A stretch of DNA of 64,000 nucleotides from Acidobacteriota bacterium (GTDB lineage: Bacteria; Acidobacteriota; Blastocatellia; UBA7656). Location of the stretch: contig JBBPIG010000003.1 of assembly GCA_038040445.1 (NCBI GenBank), forward strand, positions 124,001-188,000, written 5' to 3'. Within the stretch, counting starts at the first letter, position 1. Each line of letters opens with the position of its first letter. The notes beneath the pieces were generated by a model that searched no databases, had not been told where the DNA came from, and saw nothing but the letters and a program-made list of their open reading frames with translations. The position numbers and the translations under genes are program-made. This document shows positions 25,091-34,862 of this stretch, piece after piece.

Positions 25091-26035
25091 ATGGCGTTCA
25101 CCAGGAAAGACCTTCTAGGCATCAGGGAACTTTCAGTCGAGGAGATCAACACAATCCTCGACACGGGTGAGTCGTTCAAAGAAGTCTCCGCTCGCGCGAT
25201 CAAAAAAGTCCCGGCCCTTCGGGGCAAAACCATCATCAACCTCTTCTTCGAAGCCTCCACTCGCACCCGCACTTCGTTCGAGATTGCCGCGAAGCGCCTT
25301 TCGGCAGACACGGTCAACATCTCCGCTTCGACTTCATCGATCAGCAAGGGCGAATCGCTGATCGATACGGCTCAGAACCTTCAAGCGATGGCGCCCGACG
25401 CGATCGTGATACGTCATCCCTCGCCTGGGGTGCCTCATCAGCTTTCGAGAATGGTCAGCGCTTCGATAATCAACGGAGGCGACGGCGCGCACGAGCACCC
25501 GACTCAAGCTCTGCTCGACGCCTTCACGATTCGCGAACACAAAGGCCGGATTCAAGGGCTTCAAGTCGCAATCGTCGGCGACATCACCCACAGCCGGGTG
25601 GCTCGCTCGAACGTTCACTTGCTGACCAAGCTCGGCGCGCACGTGCGCATCGCGGGTCCGCGTACGTTGATCCCGATCGGCTACGACAGGCTGATCGAAA
25701 ACTCCGAAGGCTCGCTGACCGTCTGCGATCACGTCGACGAAGCGATTGCCGGAAGCGATGTCGTGATGATGCTGCGCATTCAGCGCGAGCGAATGACTGA
25801 CGCGTTCTTTCCTTCGCTCAAGGAATATTCGATTCAGTACGGGTTGACGCTTCGACGGTTGGAGCTTGCCGCCGGCGATTGCATCGTGATGCACCCGGGG
25901 CCGGTCAATCGCGGAATCGAAATCAGCTCTGAAGTGGTGGACAGTGCGCGGTCGTTGATACTCGATCAAGTGACCAACGGCGTAGCGGTTCGAATGGCGA
26001 TTCTGTTCCTGCTCATCGGCACGGAGGGAACGTAG
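25091..26035 (+). CDS. pyrB: Aspartate carbamoyltransferase catalytic subunit
   Basis: 314 aa, the normal catalytic-chain length; forms carbamoyl-aspartate from carbamoyl phosphate and aspartate. [12 protein letters not shown] (about 49-60) binds carbamoyl phosphate; [12 protein letters not shown] and MHPGPVNRG are also conserved. No pyrI regulatory chain follows. Its TAG stop codon (26033-26035) is part of the first arm of the palindromic element 26032-26120. Confidence 0.97.
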   Translation: MAFTRKDLLGIRELSVEEINTILDTGESFKEVSARAIKKVPALRGKTIINLFFEASTRTRTSFEIAAKRLSADTVNISASTSSISKGESLIDTAQNLQAMAPDAIVIRHPSPGVPHQLSRMVSASIINGGDGAHEHPTQALLDAFTIREHKGRIQGLQVAIVGDITHSRVARSNVHLLTKLGAHVRIAGPRTLIPIGYDRLIENSEGSLTVCDHVDEAIAGSDVVMMLRIQRERMTDAFFPSLKEYSIQYGLTLRRLELAAGDCIVMHPGPVNRGIEISSEVVDSARSLILDQVTNGVAVRMAILFLLIGTEGT

Positions 26036-26120
26036 CGCAAGCTGCCAGCTTGCGAATTCGTATGGAAGGAGCCAACGATGGTTCAATCTAAACGTGTCGC
26101 AAGCTGGCAGCGTGCGCTAC
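26032..26120. repeat. Inverted repeat between pyrB and pyrC (GTAGCGCA family)
   Basis: Arms 26032-26055 and 26097-26120 pair over 24 bp with one mismatch. Outer ends read GTAGCGCA and TGCGCTAC; the core is the palindrome AAGCTGCCAGCTT. The TAG in the first arm is the pyrB stop codon. Confidence 0.85.
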
Positions 26121-26136
26121 TCCACGGGGAGGGTCA

Positions 26137-27408
26137 GTGAGGCTGTTAATCAAAGGCGGACGGATCATCGATCCTTCGCAGCAACTCGACAGGATCGCCG
26201 ATTTGCTGATCGAAGACGGCCGGGTCAAGTCCATCGGAGACTCCTTACACGATGATGGCGGCGAGGTCTTCGACGCGAGCGGTTTGATCGTCGCGCCCGG
26301 ATTCATCGACTTGCACGTTCACCTTCGCGAGCCGGGAGAGGAATACAAAGAGATGATCGCTTCTGGAGCGGCGGCGGCAGTAGCGGGCGGCTTCACCTCG
26401 ATTTGTGCGATGCCCAACACGAAGCCGGTGAACGACAATGCTTCGGTCACGCGCTTCATCATCGACAAGGCTCGCGAAGCCGCGCTTGCGCGAGTCTACC
26501 CGGTCGGCGCCATCACCCGCGAGTCAAAAGGCGAAGAGCTCGCGGAGATGGCCGAGATGAAGGAAGCCGGCGCGGTTGCGGTGTCCGACGACGGCCGTCC
26601 GGTGATGGACTCGCAGGTGATGCGCCACGCGATGGAGTACGCGCGCGACCACGGGCTCGTGGTTGTGGATCACTGTCAGGACTTGCACCTTGCGGCCGGA
26701 GGCGTGATGAACGAGGGCCGCTACTCGACCCTGTTGGGACTCAAAGGAATGAGCCGCGCTGCTGAAGAGAGCCACGTCGCTCGCGACATGATGCTTGCCG
26801 GGCTGACCGGCGCGCGAGTTCATATCGCGCACATTTCTACGGCAGGGTCCGTCGATTTTGTCCGTCGAGCCAAACTAGAGGGCCTGGCGGTGACCTGCGA
26901 GGTCACCCCTCATCATCTGGCCCTCACCGACGCGGCGGTCGTAGGCTTCGACACGAACACCAAGATGAGCCCTCCGCTTCGCTCGGAAGAAGACCGCGCC
27001 GCGCTGATTGAAGCCGTGCGCGACGGGACGATTGACGCGATTGCGACAGACCACGCGCCTCATCACCTGGATGAAAAGATGTTGGAATACGACCGCGCGC
27101 CTTCAGGGGTCGTCGGACTCGAGACTGCGTTAGGCGTCGCGCTTACGGTTCTCTATCATTCAGGCGCAATCCCTCTCCCGCGCATAATCGAGATGCTGAC
27201 TATCGGCCCAGCGCGAGCGTTCTCGCTTCCGGGCGGCTCGCTTGCTGTGGGTTCGCTTGCAGACATAACCGTCTTCGACCCCGACTGCGAATGGACGGTG
27301 GACCCGCGGCGATTCAAGTCAAAGAGCCGCAACACACCGTTCGTTGGATGGAAGCTTAGCGGGCATGTTTCTGCGGCGTTTATCGCCGGCCGAAGAGTGT
27401 TCGGTTGA
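26137..27408 (+). CDS. pyrC: Dihydroorotase
   Basis: 423-aa class I dihydroorotase, a zinc amidohydrolase for the third step of pyrimidine synthesis. [17 protein letters not shown] carries the HxH metal pair; CAMPNT, later His residues ([20 protein letters not shown]) and IATDHAPH complete the binuclear site. GTG start preceded by GGGGAGGG. Third gene of the pyr operon. Confidence 0.97.
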   Translation: MRLLIKGGRIIDPSQQLDRIADLLIEDGRVKSIGDSLHDDGGEVFDASGLIVAPGFIDLHVHLREPGEEYKEMIASGAAAAVAGGFTSICAMPNTKPVNDNASVTRFIIDKAREAALARVYPVGAITRESKGEELAEMAEMKEAGAVAVSDDGRPVMDSQVMRHAMEYARDHGLVVVDHCQDLHLAAGGVMNEGRYSTLLGLKGMSRAAEESHVARDMMLAGLTGARVHIAHISTAGSVDFVRRAKLEGLAVTCEVTPHHLALTDAAVVGFDTNTKMSPPLRSEEDRAALIEAVRDGTIDAIATDHAPHHLDEKMLEYDRAPSGVVGLETALGVALTVLYHSGAIPLPRIIEMLTIGPARAFSLPGGSLAVGSLADITVFDPDCEWTVDPRRFKSKSRNTPFVGWKLSGHVSAAFIAGRRVFG

Positions 27409-27548
27409 CACGCCGATCCCTCGGGGTCGGTTCCTGACAGCTACTCGATACTCGATACACTTGAGCTTCGGGGTCCCTGCGATTGACGCTGGCAGACAGC
27501 ATTTTTGAATCGAACAGAAAGGGCGTCTTGTTAGACACGATCAGGAGT

Positions 27549-28127
27549 CTAGTGTCTTTTCAGGTCGTCGAACAATTCATCAATCGAATGGTATTCTCTC
27601 TGTTGCTGTTTTTCACGAGCGAAGAAAGAGTCTTTGGCTATTATGAACTCTCGTTCTTGAGACCAGATCTTTATTACTGTCTCCCGGTTGATCTTAGATT
27701 TGGGCTGGCTTCGGAGTTTGAGAACGCCTGCTTTCAAGAGGTCCCAAAGCGCATTCGAGGCGATGTTTACGGCGACGGGGTTCGAGGCAATCGCGAGAGA
27801 AATAGTTACTACAAGCGGCAGGACGCCTTCTGAAAACCGATATTCACCATTGTGCAGGGAAACTTCAAAGCCTTGACCGAACGACTCTGCAATGGCTGAT
27901 CGCTCAATGTCGGATGCTTCAGCGGAAGCATAAATATCTAACCCTGGCCTTTCGGCATTCACATGCAATGTGACCGGCACCTGCGGTCGCGGCATTCGCA
28001 GGCTTGCTTTCGCAAAGAACGTGTCGTCCAACGGCGGAATATCGGAAGTGTCTATCTCCTCATCCGTCAGCTTTTCAATTCGTTCCCAGTCCGTCTCTGA
28101 TGGCTTGTTCATATTTGATGCGTTCAT
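27549..28127 (-). CDS. BrnA-like antitoxin with a foreign C-terminal domain
   Basis: 192 aa. The N-terminal about 60 residues are clearly BrnA (DWERIEKLTDEEIDTSDIPPLDDTFF, then MPRPQVPVTL). Normal BrnA (about 90 aa) continues into a ribbon-helix-helix DNA-binding domain; here the sequence departs after VPVTLHV and gives about 130 unrelated residues with a hydrophobic stretch (GVLPLVVTISLAIA) and NPVAVNIASNALWDLLKAG. No family recognised for that part. It overlaps brnT by 53 bp, as is usual for this module. Start ATG 28127 has GATGAAGC upstream; ATG 28112 is possible. Confidence 0.75.
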   Translation of the reverse strand: MNASNMNKPSETDWERIEKLTDEEIDTSDIPPLDDTFFAKASLRMPRPQVPVTLHVNAERPGLDIYASAEASDIERSAIAESFGQGFEVSLHNGEYRFSEGVLPLVVTISLAIASNPVAVNIASNALWDLLKAGVLKLRSQPKSKINRETVIKIWSQEREFIIAKDSFFAREKQQQREYHSIDELFDDLKRH

Positions 28128-28368
28128 GCTTCATCGCCTTTCGCAACGAAATCACCCTTATCGTTTCTGCATCGAGTTCAGCAAACACGATTACGACAAT
28201 CTGTCCCTTAAGCGACCCGATTCCAATCCAACGGTCCTCGCCATAATCCTCTCGTTCATCAAGACCGGCAAGCAACGGCGCTTCGAAGATCTCCCACGCA
28301 TCAGCGAAATCGAAGCCATGCTTACGGATGTTGGATTTGTTCTTTTCATCGTCCCACTCGAAGCGCAC
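28075..28368 (-). CDS. brnT: BrnT toxin (ribonuclease of BrnTA system)
   Basis: 97-aa BrnT-family (DUF497) toxin, an RelE-fold RNase that inhibits translation. Typical FEWDDEKNKSNIRKHGFDF, then AWEIFEAPL, RWIGIGSLKGQIVVIVFAE and the C-terminal IRVISLRKAMKHERIKYE. Full length and apparently intact. First gene of the module with the antitoxin-like gene overlapping it. Confidence 0.92.
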   Translation of the reverse strand: MRFEWDDEKNKSNIRKHGFDFADAWEIFEAPLLAGLDEREDYGEDRWIGIGSLKGQIVVIVFAELDAETIRVISLRKAMKHERIKYEQAIRDGLGTN

Positions 28369-28454
28369 ACCTTAGTCTAGTCGCACGGTTCTTGACAAAC
28401 AAGCAGGTAAGGGTGGAAGCCGGGCGTGCTACTTACGCTCATAACATCCCGTCA

Positions 28455-29444
28455 TCACTCGCGGTTGCTTCGAGCAGTCTCAATAAGCGGACACGGGAGC
28501 CCTTCGCTCGTCGCGAGCAAAGCCAGCCCGTCCGCACGGTAACAAATTGCTTCGCCCTGTTGGCGAGCTCCTACATTGACCGGCATCAGCGGCTGTTTCC
28601 AAATCTCATCGAAAGCAAGGCCTCGCGTGGCCGGTAGAACAAGTTCGAAACCGCCAAGATAATCGCAGAGAATAACCCTCTTACCATCAGGAGAAATATC
28701 TCCGCCGGTAATGAGTCCTATCAGCGAATTCGGGAATTGCACCTCTCCAATCCGGACCAGCGTGGACGGCCCTGAATTTGGAAACGGCGCCTTCAGCTTA
28801 TACACGCCTGCGGCCGCGCCTCTTAGTTTGGTGATGATGTAAAGGTCGCCTGTTGACGGATGGACCAACAACGTTTCCGCATTGTGCTTGCCATCAGGAT
28901 ACCTTAGCCGGATCACATCCGCCGCGTCTGTGTTGCGCGGGCTCTTAGTCGTCGAAGACGAGTCGCTGGGCGCAATCGAAGGCTCGGCGACGCGGTAAAC
29001 CAGGATCTCATCCCTGTCTTTAGAATTGTCTCCGATGTCACCGGCGTAGATGTAGGACTGGCCTTGAATCGGGCCCGGACCCATGGCCATGTCTTCCCAG
29101 TCGACCGCAGACGCGCCGGCAACTCGCCAGACTCCGCGATTTTTTCCCTGTTGATCAAAGGCATATAGAAACGGTCCATCTCCGCTATCATTGTGAGTCC
29201 AGCAAACGCCCGTGTTGAGTTTGGAAGAGCCGATCCCACTACTCTCGAGGACAGATCTGTTTTCGAGGTTGGCAAGGTGAACCGGCGAATCGTAAACACT
29301 ACTGACCACTTTATTTTGATCATCTTCCCTAAACCCAAATATTTCAGATGGCCTGAAGTGCGTAAGCGATAACCAAAGCAACAAGCCGAGAAGAAGCAAA
29401 ATGATGACTGTCGCGGTTCGCCTTACCTTCAATGTGCCGGTCAT
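28455..29444 (-). CDS. Membrane-anchored beta-propeller-like exported protein
   Basis: 329 aa. One N-terminal membrane anchor (VIILLLLGLLLWLSL, about 13-27) is followed by an extracytoplasmic domain with blade-like repeats: SSGIGSSKLNTGVCWTHNDSGDGPFLYAFD, VDWEDMAMGP, YAGDIGDN, then HPSTGDLYIIT and ISPDGKRVILC. The HNDSGD and GDIGDNxxxR phrases recur in a family of bacterial secreted proteins of unknown function. No catalytic residues can be named. Confidence 0.75.
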   Translation of the reverse strand: MTGTLKVRRTATVIILLLLGLLLWLSLTHFRPSEIFGFREDDQNKVVSSVYDSPVHLANLENRSVLESSGIGSSKLNTGVCWTHNDSGDGPFLYAFDQQGKNRGVWRVAGASAVDWEDMAMGPGPIQGQSYIYAGDIGDNSKDRDEILVYRVAEPSIAPSDSSSTTKSPRNTDAADVIRLRYPDGKHNAETLLVHPSTGDLYIITKLRGAAAGVYKLKAPFPNSGPSTLVRIGEVQFPNSLIGLITGGDISPDGKRVILCDYLGGFELVLPATRGLAFDEIWKQPLMPVNVGARQQGEAICYRADGLALLATSEGLPCPLIETARSNRE

Positions 29445-29550
29445 AGTTATTCTCCGCCCTCTTGTCGCGGCTAGCGCTTCGTCTGTTGGAAGCTCTCTTC
29501 ACTCACCTTCGTTTGCTGTAAAAGTGCGCTGGTGGGTGTCCATTAGATGG

Positions 29551-30390
29551 CTACGCGGAGTTGTTGCGGCTCCGCCGATACTCTTCAATCTCCTTCCTCT
29601 TTTCTCGTCCTACTTCTTCGAGCTTTTCCAGCCACGATTCCCTGAAAGGCATCAGCGCGTCCCGCAAAGTTTGCGCAACCGCAAGGTTGCGGAACCATTT
29701 TTTGTCCGCAGGCACAATAAACCAGGGCGCATCTTTGGTGCTGCAGCGGTTGAGCGCTTCTTCATAGGCAGCAGTGTAATCGTCCCAGTACTCTCGCTCC
29801 TTCCAATCGCCGACCGAGAGCTTCCAGGATTTGATCGGGTTTTTCTCCCGTTCGAGCAGTCGCTGCTCTTGCTCATCTTTGCTGATGTGGAGGTAGAACT
29901 TGAGGACGAGGGTAGACGAATCCGCCAGCAATCGCTCGAAAGCGTTGATGTGCTCGTAGCGTTGTCGCCACACCTTCTCTGGCGCGAGTTCATGAACGCG
30001 CACAACCAGCACATCCTCATAGTGAGAGCGGTTGAAGATTTTGATGTATCCTGCAGCCGGCGTCTGCGCGTGTACCCGCCATAGGAAATCGTGGGCGAGT
30101 TCCTCTTCGGTCGGAACTTTGAAAGCGGCTACCGCGCAGCTCTGCGAGTCCAACGGACCGGCCACGTGGCGGATCGTACCGTCTTTGCCGCTGGTATCGC
30201 GCCCTTGCAGGATCACCAGCACGCTTTGCAGCCGCGCCGCGTAAAGAAGTTCCTGTAGTTCGATCAACTCTTCGATGAGATGAGCGGTCTTCTCCTCACC
30301 CTCCGCGCGCTTTACCCCCGCGTCATCTCCCGGATCAACATCCTCCAGCTTAAATCGGCGCCCGCCCTCTAAACGAAATGCATACTCCAT
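29551..30390 (-). CDS. ppk2: Polyphosphate kinase 2 family protein
   Basis: 279 aa. PPK2 enzymes move phosphate between polyphosphate and nucleotides. Walker [12 protein letters not shown] (about 63-73), lid region and [14 protein letters not shown] (about 118-131) are present, together with [16 protein letters not shown]. The [18 protein letters not shown]-terminus is characteristic of class III-like stand-alone PPK2. Start ATG 30390 with AGGAGAA upstream. Confidence 0.94.
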   Translation of the reverse strand: MEYAFRLEGGRRFKLEDVDPGDDAGVKRAEGEEKTAHLIEELIELQELLYAARLQSVLVILQGRDTSGKDGTIRHVAGPLDSQSCAVAAFKVPTEEELAHDFLWRVHAQTPAAGYIKIFNRSHYEDVLVVRVHELAPEKVWRQRYEHINAFERLLADSSTLVLKFYLHISKDEQEQRLLEREKNPIKSWKLSVGDWKEREYWDDYTAAYEEALNRCSTKDAPWFIVPADKKWFRNLAVAQTLRDALMPFRESWLEKLEEVGREKRKEIEEYRRSRNNSA

Positions 30391-30588
30391 AGTGTTCTCC
30401 TACCTGATGAAAAGCATATAGCAACGAAGGGCCAACTAGATACTGCAAATCTCTGCTCGTTTATGATTCAGGCCAGGCACTTTCAGGCCAGGCACTGGCG
30501 CCCTGCTCATTGAGCTGCGGGCGCAGCGGCGGGTTTATCGGCGGGTTACGCAGCTACTTTGAGGGTTGCGGGTCCGCTTGCAGAAATA

Positions 30589-30996
30589 TCAAGCGCGAGG
30601 TCGTGATATGTGCGAGCCCAAACAGAACGCGCCATAGAGTGCTGATGCCAGCTCGAGCAAAGCGATTACCGCGGCGCTTGTGATGAAGCGGGCGTGAGAC
30701 TCCGGGCTGCCAACAGGGAGATGCCCAATGTTGTCGGGCGATACCAGCACGTAGTGGTGATACGCACCGAAGAGAAGGGAACCAAGCATGGACAGAAAGA
30801 ACACCCACAAGCCTGCTGAGAGGTAGCGCGTCCATACGAGAAAGGCGGCCACGATTGGCGCGATGAGGATCACGACATAAACGAAGATATTCTTCTCGGG
30901 CGAAAGTGTGACGGCGAGCTGGGTGTGAGCGCCCCCGTGCCAAAGCGACGCGGCCAGATGGATCACGACAAGCCCGGTTATCACGATTTTGGTCAT
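30589..30996 (-). CDS. Small integral membrane protein
   Basis: 135 aa with four predicted membrane helices (IVITGLVVIHLAASLWHGGAH, IFVYVVILIAPIVAAFLVW, GLWVFFLSMLGSLLFGAYHHYVL, FITSAAVIALLELASALYGAF). His residues cluster at helix ends (HGGAH, HHY), which might bind metal or haem, but this is speculative. ATG 30996 chosen over a longer frame because AGGA precedes it and the longer form adds an unlikely charged leader. Confidence 0.7.
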   Translation of the reverse strand: MTKIVITGLVVIHLAASLWHGGAHTQLAVTLSPEKNIFVYVVILIAPIVAAFLVWTRYLSAGLWVFFLSMLGSLLFGAYHHYVLVSPDNIGHLPVGSPESHARFITSAAVIALLELASALYGAFCLGSHISRPRA

Positions 30997-31131
30997 CAAT
31001 TGTCCTAGTGTTTGTGTGTGGCTCTCTCTAATCAGCGGGCGCGCGAGCAGGAACCGAAGGGACGATTGTGAAATGCGCTTCACGCGGCCGGTTTAAGCCT
31101 TTCCCGACGGCCTGCTGCAACCTGTTCGTGC

Positions 31132-31533
31132 CTAGCTGCCAACGACTCGCAAGAACTGCGCTGTATCTGTGTACTGTTGAAACCTAACTACCTTGCCGTC
31201 GCGAACCGTGAATAGGTGTGCGAACTGTGCCCGCACAGGCTTCTGATTCTTCTTGTAGGTGCCACTGTAATAGCCATGGCCGATAACTGTCTTTCCTGCG
31301 TCGAGGATCTCGTTCGGAGATACCGTGAAGTCATCCCATTCGGCTCCTATCCTCATGAACACACCTTCAAGCACGGCACTCTGGCCAATATAGGGATTGC
31401 CGTCGGCGTAGATGAAGTTCTCCGCCTCAAGCCACTCAATGTTTGGATCCAGCGCCGCTATGACTGTGTTAATGTCTCCGCTCCCGAAACCTTCGTACAA
31501 ACCGCGTACGATACTTACATTTTGCTCTGACAT
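31132..31533 (-). CDS. SnoaL-like/NTF2-fold protein
   Basis: 133-aa cone-fold protein: VRGLYEGFGSGDINTVIAALDPNIEWLE and VRDGKVVRFQQYTDTAQFLRVV are typical of SnoaL-like polyketide-cyclase-type domains. Members are isomerases, hydrolases or ligand-binding proteins; activity cannot be assigned. Monocistronic; AACGGGAGATCG lies upstream of the ATG. Confidence 0.85.
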   Translation of the reverse strand: MSEQNVSIVRGLYEGFGSGDINTVIAALDPNIEWLEAENFIYADGNPYIGQSAVLEGVFMRIGAEWDDFTVSPNEILDAGKTVIGHGYYSGTYKKNQKPVRAQFAHLFTVRDGKVVRFQQYTDTAQFLRVVGS

Positions 31534-31652
31534 AGGCGATCTCCCGTTGGAATGATGGATTCAAGTCCTCGCTTCGATGCGACGTGTGACTGTACTTGAA
31601 AGAGTATGTGGCAGGCAATCTTATTTGGCCGGAGCATATCCTTGGCGTCTAA

Positions 31653-31805
31653 CGGCCTGCCAGCGGGCCGGGCAAACCTGTCCCGTTGACTGACTTCAAG
31701 TCTGATTTGATCTTTTCCTGGAACTGGTCACCCGATGGCAAACAACTTGCCGTCGCGCGCGGCAGCATCACCAGCGACGTCGTGTTGATTAGCGACTTCA
31801 GATAA
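31653..31805 (+). pseudogene. Remnant of WD40/TolB-tail Ser/Thr kinase
   Basis: This stretch, too short to call a gene, reads in one frame GKPVPLTDFKSDLIFSWNWS then PDGKQLAVARGSITSDVVLISDFR and a stop. That is the typical extreme C-terminus of acidobacterial protein kinases with a WD40/TolB propeller (PLTDFKSD, SPDGKQLA, TSDVVLI). Everything upstream of about 31653 is lost or frameshifted. A relic of a deleted large gene; no promoter or start remains. Confidence 0.75.
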
Positions 31806-31868
31806 TCAGCGCTCGGCGCAGCCACCAAAATAGTGGTGCTAAGGAGAGACGGCCGTCCAGGCTCATCA

Positions 31869-32234
31869 TCATCTTTCCAGTCTTACATAAGCGACACAAA
31901 AGAGCGCACCGAAGATCAAGTCGATAGTGCCAAACGTAAGCGTCAAAGACGAAGTTCGCTGTTGAATGAAAAGCAACAGCACCGCGATCCCAAACGTGAA
32001 CTTCTCCAGTATTGACGGAATCATAATCGCGCGAAATCGCACCGGATCTCGGGACACCACCAGAAACGCAATCTGCCACGAAATTGCAACTCCAAGGAAC
32101 CCGTAGTAGAACTCCGGGTGCGTTATCGCGGGTGGAAAATCTCGTCCGGTCTTCGCCTCAGTGAAGTATTGCGGGACGAGAAGGACCAAACCATAGATGC
32201 CTGCAACCACGTACAGCAGTCTTGCGAACTTCAT
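31869..32234 (-). CDS. Four-helix membrane protein
   Basis: 121 aa with four hydrophobic helices (LLYVVAGIYGLVLLV, YYGFLGVAISWQIAFLVV, FTFGIAVLLLFI, TFGTIDLIFGALFCVAYV). AGGAGG lies upstream of the ATG. No family recognised. It follows hemG after 52 bp on the same strand and may be read from the haem transcript. Confidence 0.7.
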   Translation of the reverse strand: MKFARLLYVVAGIYGLVLLVPQYFTEAKTGRDFPPAITHPEFYYGFLGVAISWQIAFLVVSRDPVRFRAIMIPSILEKFTFGIAVLLLFIQQRTSSLTLTFGTIDLIFGALFCVAYVRLER

Positions 32235-32286
32235 ATGTCATCCTCCTGCCGGCAAGCCTCCGGAATCTCATAAGATTAAGCACGAG

Positions 32287-33726
32287 TCAGCCTCGCGGCG
32301 CCGAAGAAAGCGACTCGCCGAGATCTCTCGCCACGTGGTCCGCTTCCTTGATGCAATCGCCGGTCGAAACCCCGTGCAAGTAGTTGCCGATGAGCCGCAG
32401 CCCGGGCAGCTCGCCAAGCAGGGTTTCGATTTGCTGCACGCGCGCGAAGTGTCCAAGGTTATATTGTGGTATTGAGCGCTCGTATCGAGTGAGCGCGACG
32501 ACGCGCGGGTCGCCGGAGATGCCAAGTACTTTCCGAAGCTCGCCGTGCGCGGTTGAAACCAGCTCGGCATCCCCGAGCTGCGCGATCTCAGGGTTGCGCG
32601 CGCCGCCGATAAAAACAGTTACCAGAGCCTTGCCTGCGGGAGCGCGGCCTTCGAAAAGACTCGAGTTCCAAACACAACCCAGGATGTTCATTCGCTCGCC
32701 TGGCGGAACTAGAAAGCCAAAGCCGTCGAGCGGCGTGGAGATCGTTGACGCGTCGTAAGCGAGGCTGACGATCGCAAGCGGCGGGTAAGTTACTTCTTCG
32801 AGCAGGCCGCTCAACTGATCTGAGATGGCACGAACCAGTTTCGCCGCGGCGTTGGCCGGCGCCGCGATGACGATCCGCTCGCACGTGAGCTGGTGCCGGT
32901 CACCTGCCCGCTCGAACTCAACGGTGAACCCGGACGATTGCGACTGAGCTTCATTCCGCGAGCCGCAACGTGAAATCCGCAATTCCTCACATTCGGTCAG
33001 CAAGTCTTCACCGAGCTTTGACGCGAGCGTCTTCGGGAGGACCGCCATTCCATTTCGAAACGAGCATAGCCGCTTGCGTGCCGGGGCGGCTTTTTCGAGC
33101 ACCGCGCTGGCGGCCTTCTTCGCACGTCGCGCTTCTCGTGCGTTGGCGAACATGCCACGAAACAGGCCGCCGTAACTGGATTCAAGGTTTGCCAGTCGCG
33201 GGAAAGCTGCTTGAACGCTGAGCTGTTCAGCATCGCCGGCGTAGATGCCCGAGACGAACGGGGCAACCAGACGGTCGGCCGCCTCATTGCCGATTCGCCG
33301 CCGCGCAAACGACGCGACGCTCTCTTCTGAGTCGGAACGACGGGCGGGCACGAGAGGCTCTTTGAATATTCGCAGCTTGCCACGCAGGCTCAGCAGACCG
33401 CTCTTGATGAATGCGCCGGGACCCGACGGCACGGAGTGCAGCCGGCCATCGAAGAGAACATAAGCCGGCGCCTTCGGATCGCCTTCAACCAACTCACAGC
33501 TGATTCCCAACTCTTCCACCAGAGTCAGCAATTCCTCGGTGCCTTGCGAGCTGTTGGGACCACGCTCGACTAGAAAGCCCTCGATACTCTCGCTTTGAAT
33601 GACGCCGCCGACGCGATCGGATTTCTCAATCAACGAGACGTCGACACCAAGCGTCTTAAGCCGATAGGCGCAGAGCAACCCTGATATGCCGGCTCCGATT
33701 ACGACTACTGCGCGACGGTTTTGCAT
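32287..33726 (-). CDS. hemG: Protoporphyrinogen oxidase, FAD-dependent
   Basis: 479-aa HemY/PgoX-type enzyme oxidising protoporphyrinogen IX. FAD dinucleotide motif VVVIGAGISGLLCAYRLK (about 6-23) and ESIEGFLVERGPNSSQGTEEL follow the family; the C-terminal GNYLHGVSTGDCI closes the FAD site. Start ATG 33726 lies 5 bp after the hemH stop codon, so the two are translated from one message. Confidence 0.94.
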   Translation of the reverse strand: MQNRRAVVVIGAGISGLLCAYRLKTLGVDVSLIEKSDRVGGVIQSESIEGFLVERGPNSSQGTEELLTLVEELGISCELVEGDPKAPAYVLFDGRLHSVPSGPGAFIKSGLLSLRGKLRIFKEPLVPARRSDSEESVASFARRRIGNEAADRLVAPFVSGIYAGDAEQLSVQAAFPRLANLESSYGGLFRGMFANAREARRAKKAASAVLEKAAPARKRLCSFRNGMAVLPKTLASKLGEDLLTECEELRISRCGSRNEAQSQSSGFTVEFERAGDRHQLTCERIVIAAPANAAAKLVRAISDQLSGLLEEVTYPPLAIVSLAYDASTISTPLDGFGFLVPPGERMNILGCVWNSSLFEGRAPAGKALVTVFIGGARNPEIAQLGDAELVSTAHGELRKVLGISGDPRVVALTRYERSIPQYNLGHFARVQQIETLLGELPGLRLIGNYLHGVSTGDCIKEADHVARDLGESLSSAPRG

Positions 33727-33731
33727 GAGGC

Positions 33732-34820
33732 CTACGCCTTCGCTCGATCGCAAGCGCAGGACGCTGCCGCCGCGTTGGCCGCAACCGAAGAGTGAATGCA
33801 GTTCGAGCGCGATGTGCCTTCAGTGCGAGAGGGGAGCGCGCGTTCGACGAGTGTGGCCAAAGCTTCAATAAAGTCCGCCCTGCAATTCATCGTGGGCACG
33901 CGCCGGTATTGAGCGATGCCGGCCTGGGCGGCGAGGTCGCGATAGAGGATGTCCATCTCATAAAGTGTTTCGCTGTGTTCGGACACGAAACTAACCGGCA
34001 CAAGCATTAGCTGCGACACGGCGTCGCGGGCAAGTTTTGGAATCGTTTCATTGGTCGCGGGCGTGAGCCATTCGACCGGGCCGACTTTGCTCTGAAATGA
34101 GAGCGTGTGTGGACGATGCACTCCGAGCTTTTCCATCACAAGCTCAACCGTCCTTTTGGTCTGATCCAGGTAGGGGTCTCCATCGTCGATGTAGCTTACC
34201 GGCACGCTGTGCGCGCTGAAGAGTATGTGCGTTTGCGATGGGTCTTGATCGGGGAAGCGGGCCAGTTCTTCGCGCGCGGCGGCAGCCATGGCTTCGATGT
34301 AATTCGCATCGGCCTCCCAGCTACAGACCACGGAGGTTCTCGGCAAGCGATGGCCTGTCTCTTCGGCGATTGCGTGCATGCGATTCAGGCTCGAGCCAGT
34401 CGTCGAAACCGAGAATTGCGGATAGAGCGGCAGGACTACGAGATGATCGACTTGATCGCGCCGGATTTGATCGAGCGCTTCTTCGATGAACGGATTCCAG
34501 TATCGCATGCCGACGTAGGCTCGAGCGTTGATGTTGCGGCTTGCCAGGGCACGCTCGAGCGCGCGGGCCTGCTCTTCGGTGATGCGGCGAAGCGGCGAGC
34601 CTCCGCCGATCTGCTCGTAATAGCCTCGCGATTTCTTGTGACGCTGCGTCGAGATCAGCCAGGCGAGCGGCTTTTGCAGCGCGCGCCACGGAAGACGAAT
34701 GATGTCTGGGTCAGAGAAGATGTTGAATAGAAATGGCCGCACATCGTCGAGCGTCTCCGGCCCGCCGAGGTTGAAGAGCAGGACTCCGATACGCGAGTTG
34801 GTTGATCTAGGACCAGTCAT
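33732..34820 (-). CDS. hemH: Ferrochelatase
   Basis: 362 aa; inserts Fe2+ into protoporphyrin IX. VLLFNLGGPETLDDVRPFL, GLRYWNPFIEEAL-like GMRYWNPF, the catalytic His in ILFSAHSVPVSYI and Glu in FVSEHSETLYEMD are present. The C-terminal tail has three extra Cys (SNCIHSS, SCACD), but their spacing does not clearly match the [2Fe-2S] centre of some ferrochelatases. Directly upstream of hemG. Confidence 0.96.
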   Translation of the reverse strand: MTGPRSTNSRIGVLLFNLGGPETLDDVRPFLFNIFSDPDIIRLPWRALQKPLAWLISTQRHKKSRGYYEQIGGGSPLRRITEEQARALERALASRNINARAYVGMRYWNPFIEEALDQIRRDQVDHLVVLPLYPQFSVSTTGSSLNRMHAIAEETGHRLPRTSVVCSWEADANYIEAMAAAAREELARFPDQDPSQTHILFSAHSVPVSYIDDGDPYLDQTKRTVELVMEKLGVHRPHTLSFQSKVGPVEWLTPATNETIPKLARDAVSQLMLVPVSFVSEHSETLYEMDILYRDLAAQAGIAQYRRVPTMNCRADFIEALATLVERALPSRTEGTSRSNCIHSSVAANAAAASCACDRAKA

Positions 34821-34862
34821 GATTGGGAGAGCGTCTAGTTGGTTGTCTGGTTCCGAGGAGAA

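Noticed and set aside
33732-33800. [2Fe-2S] cluster at the ferrochelatase C-terminus
   Set aside because: Only three Cys lie in the tail and their spacing does not match known four-Cys cluster forms with confidence.
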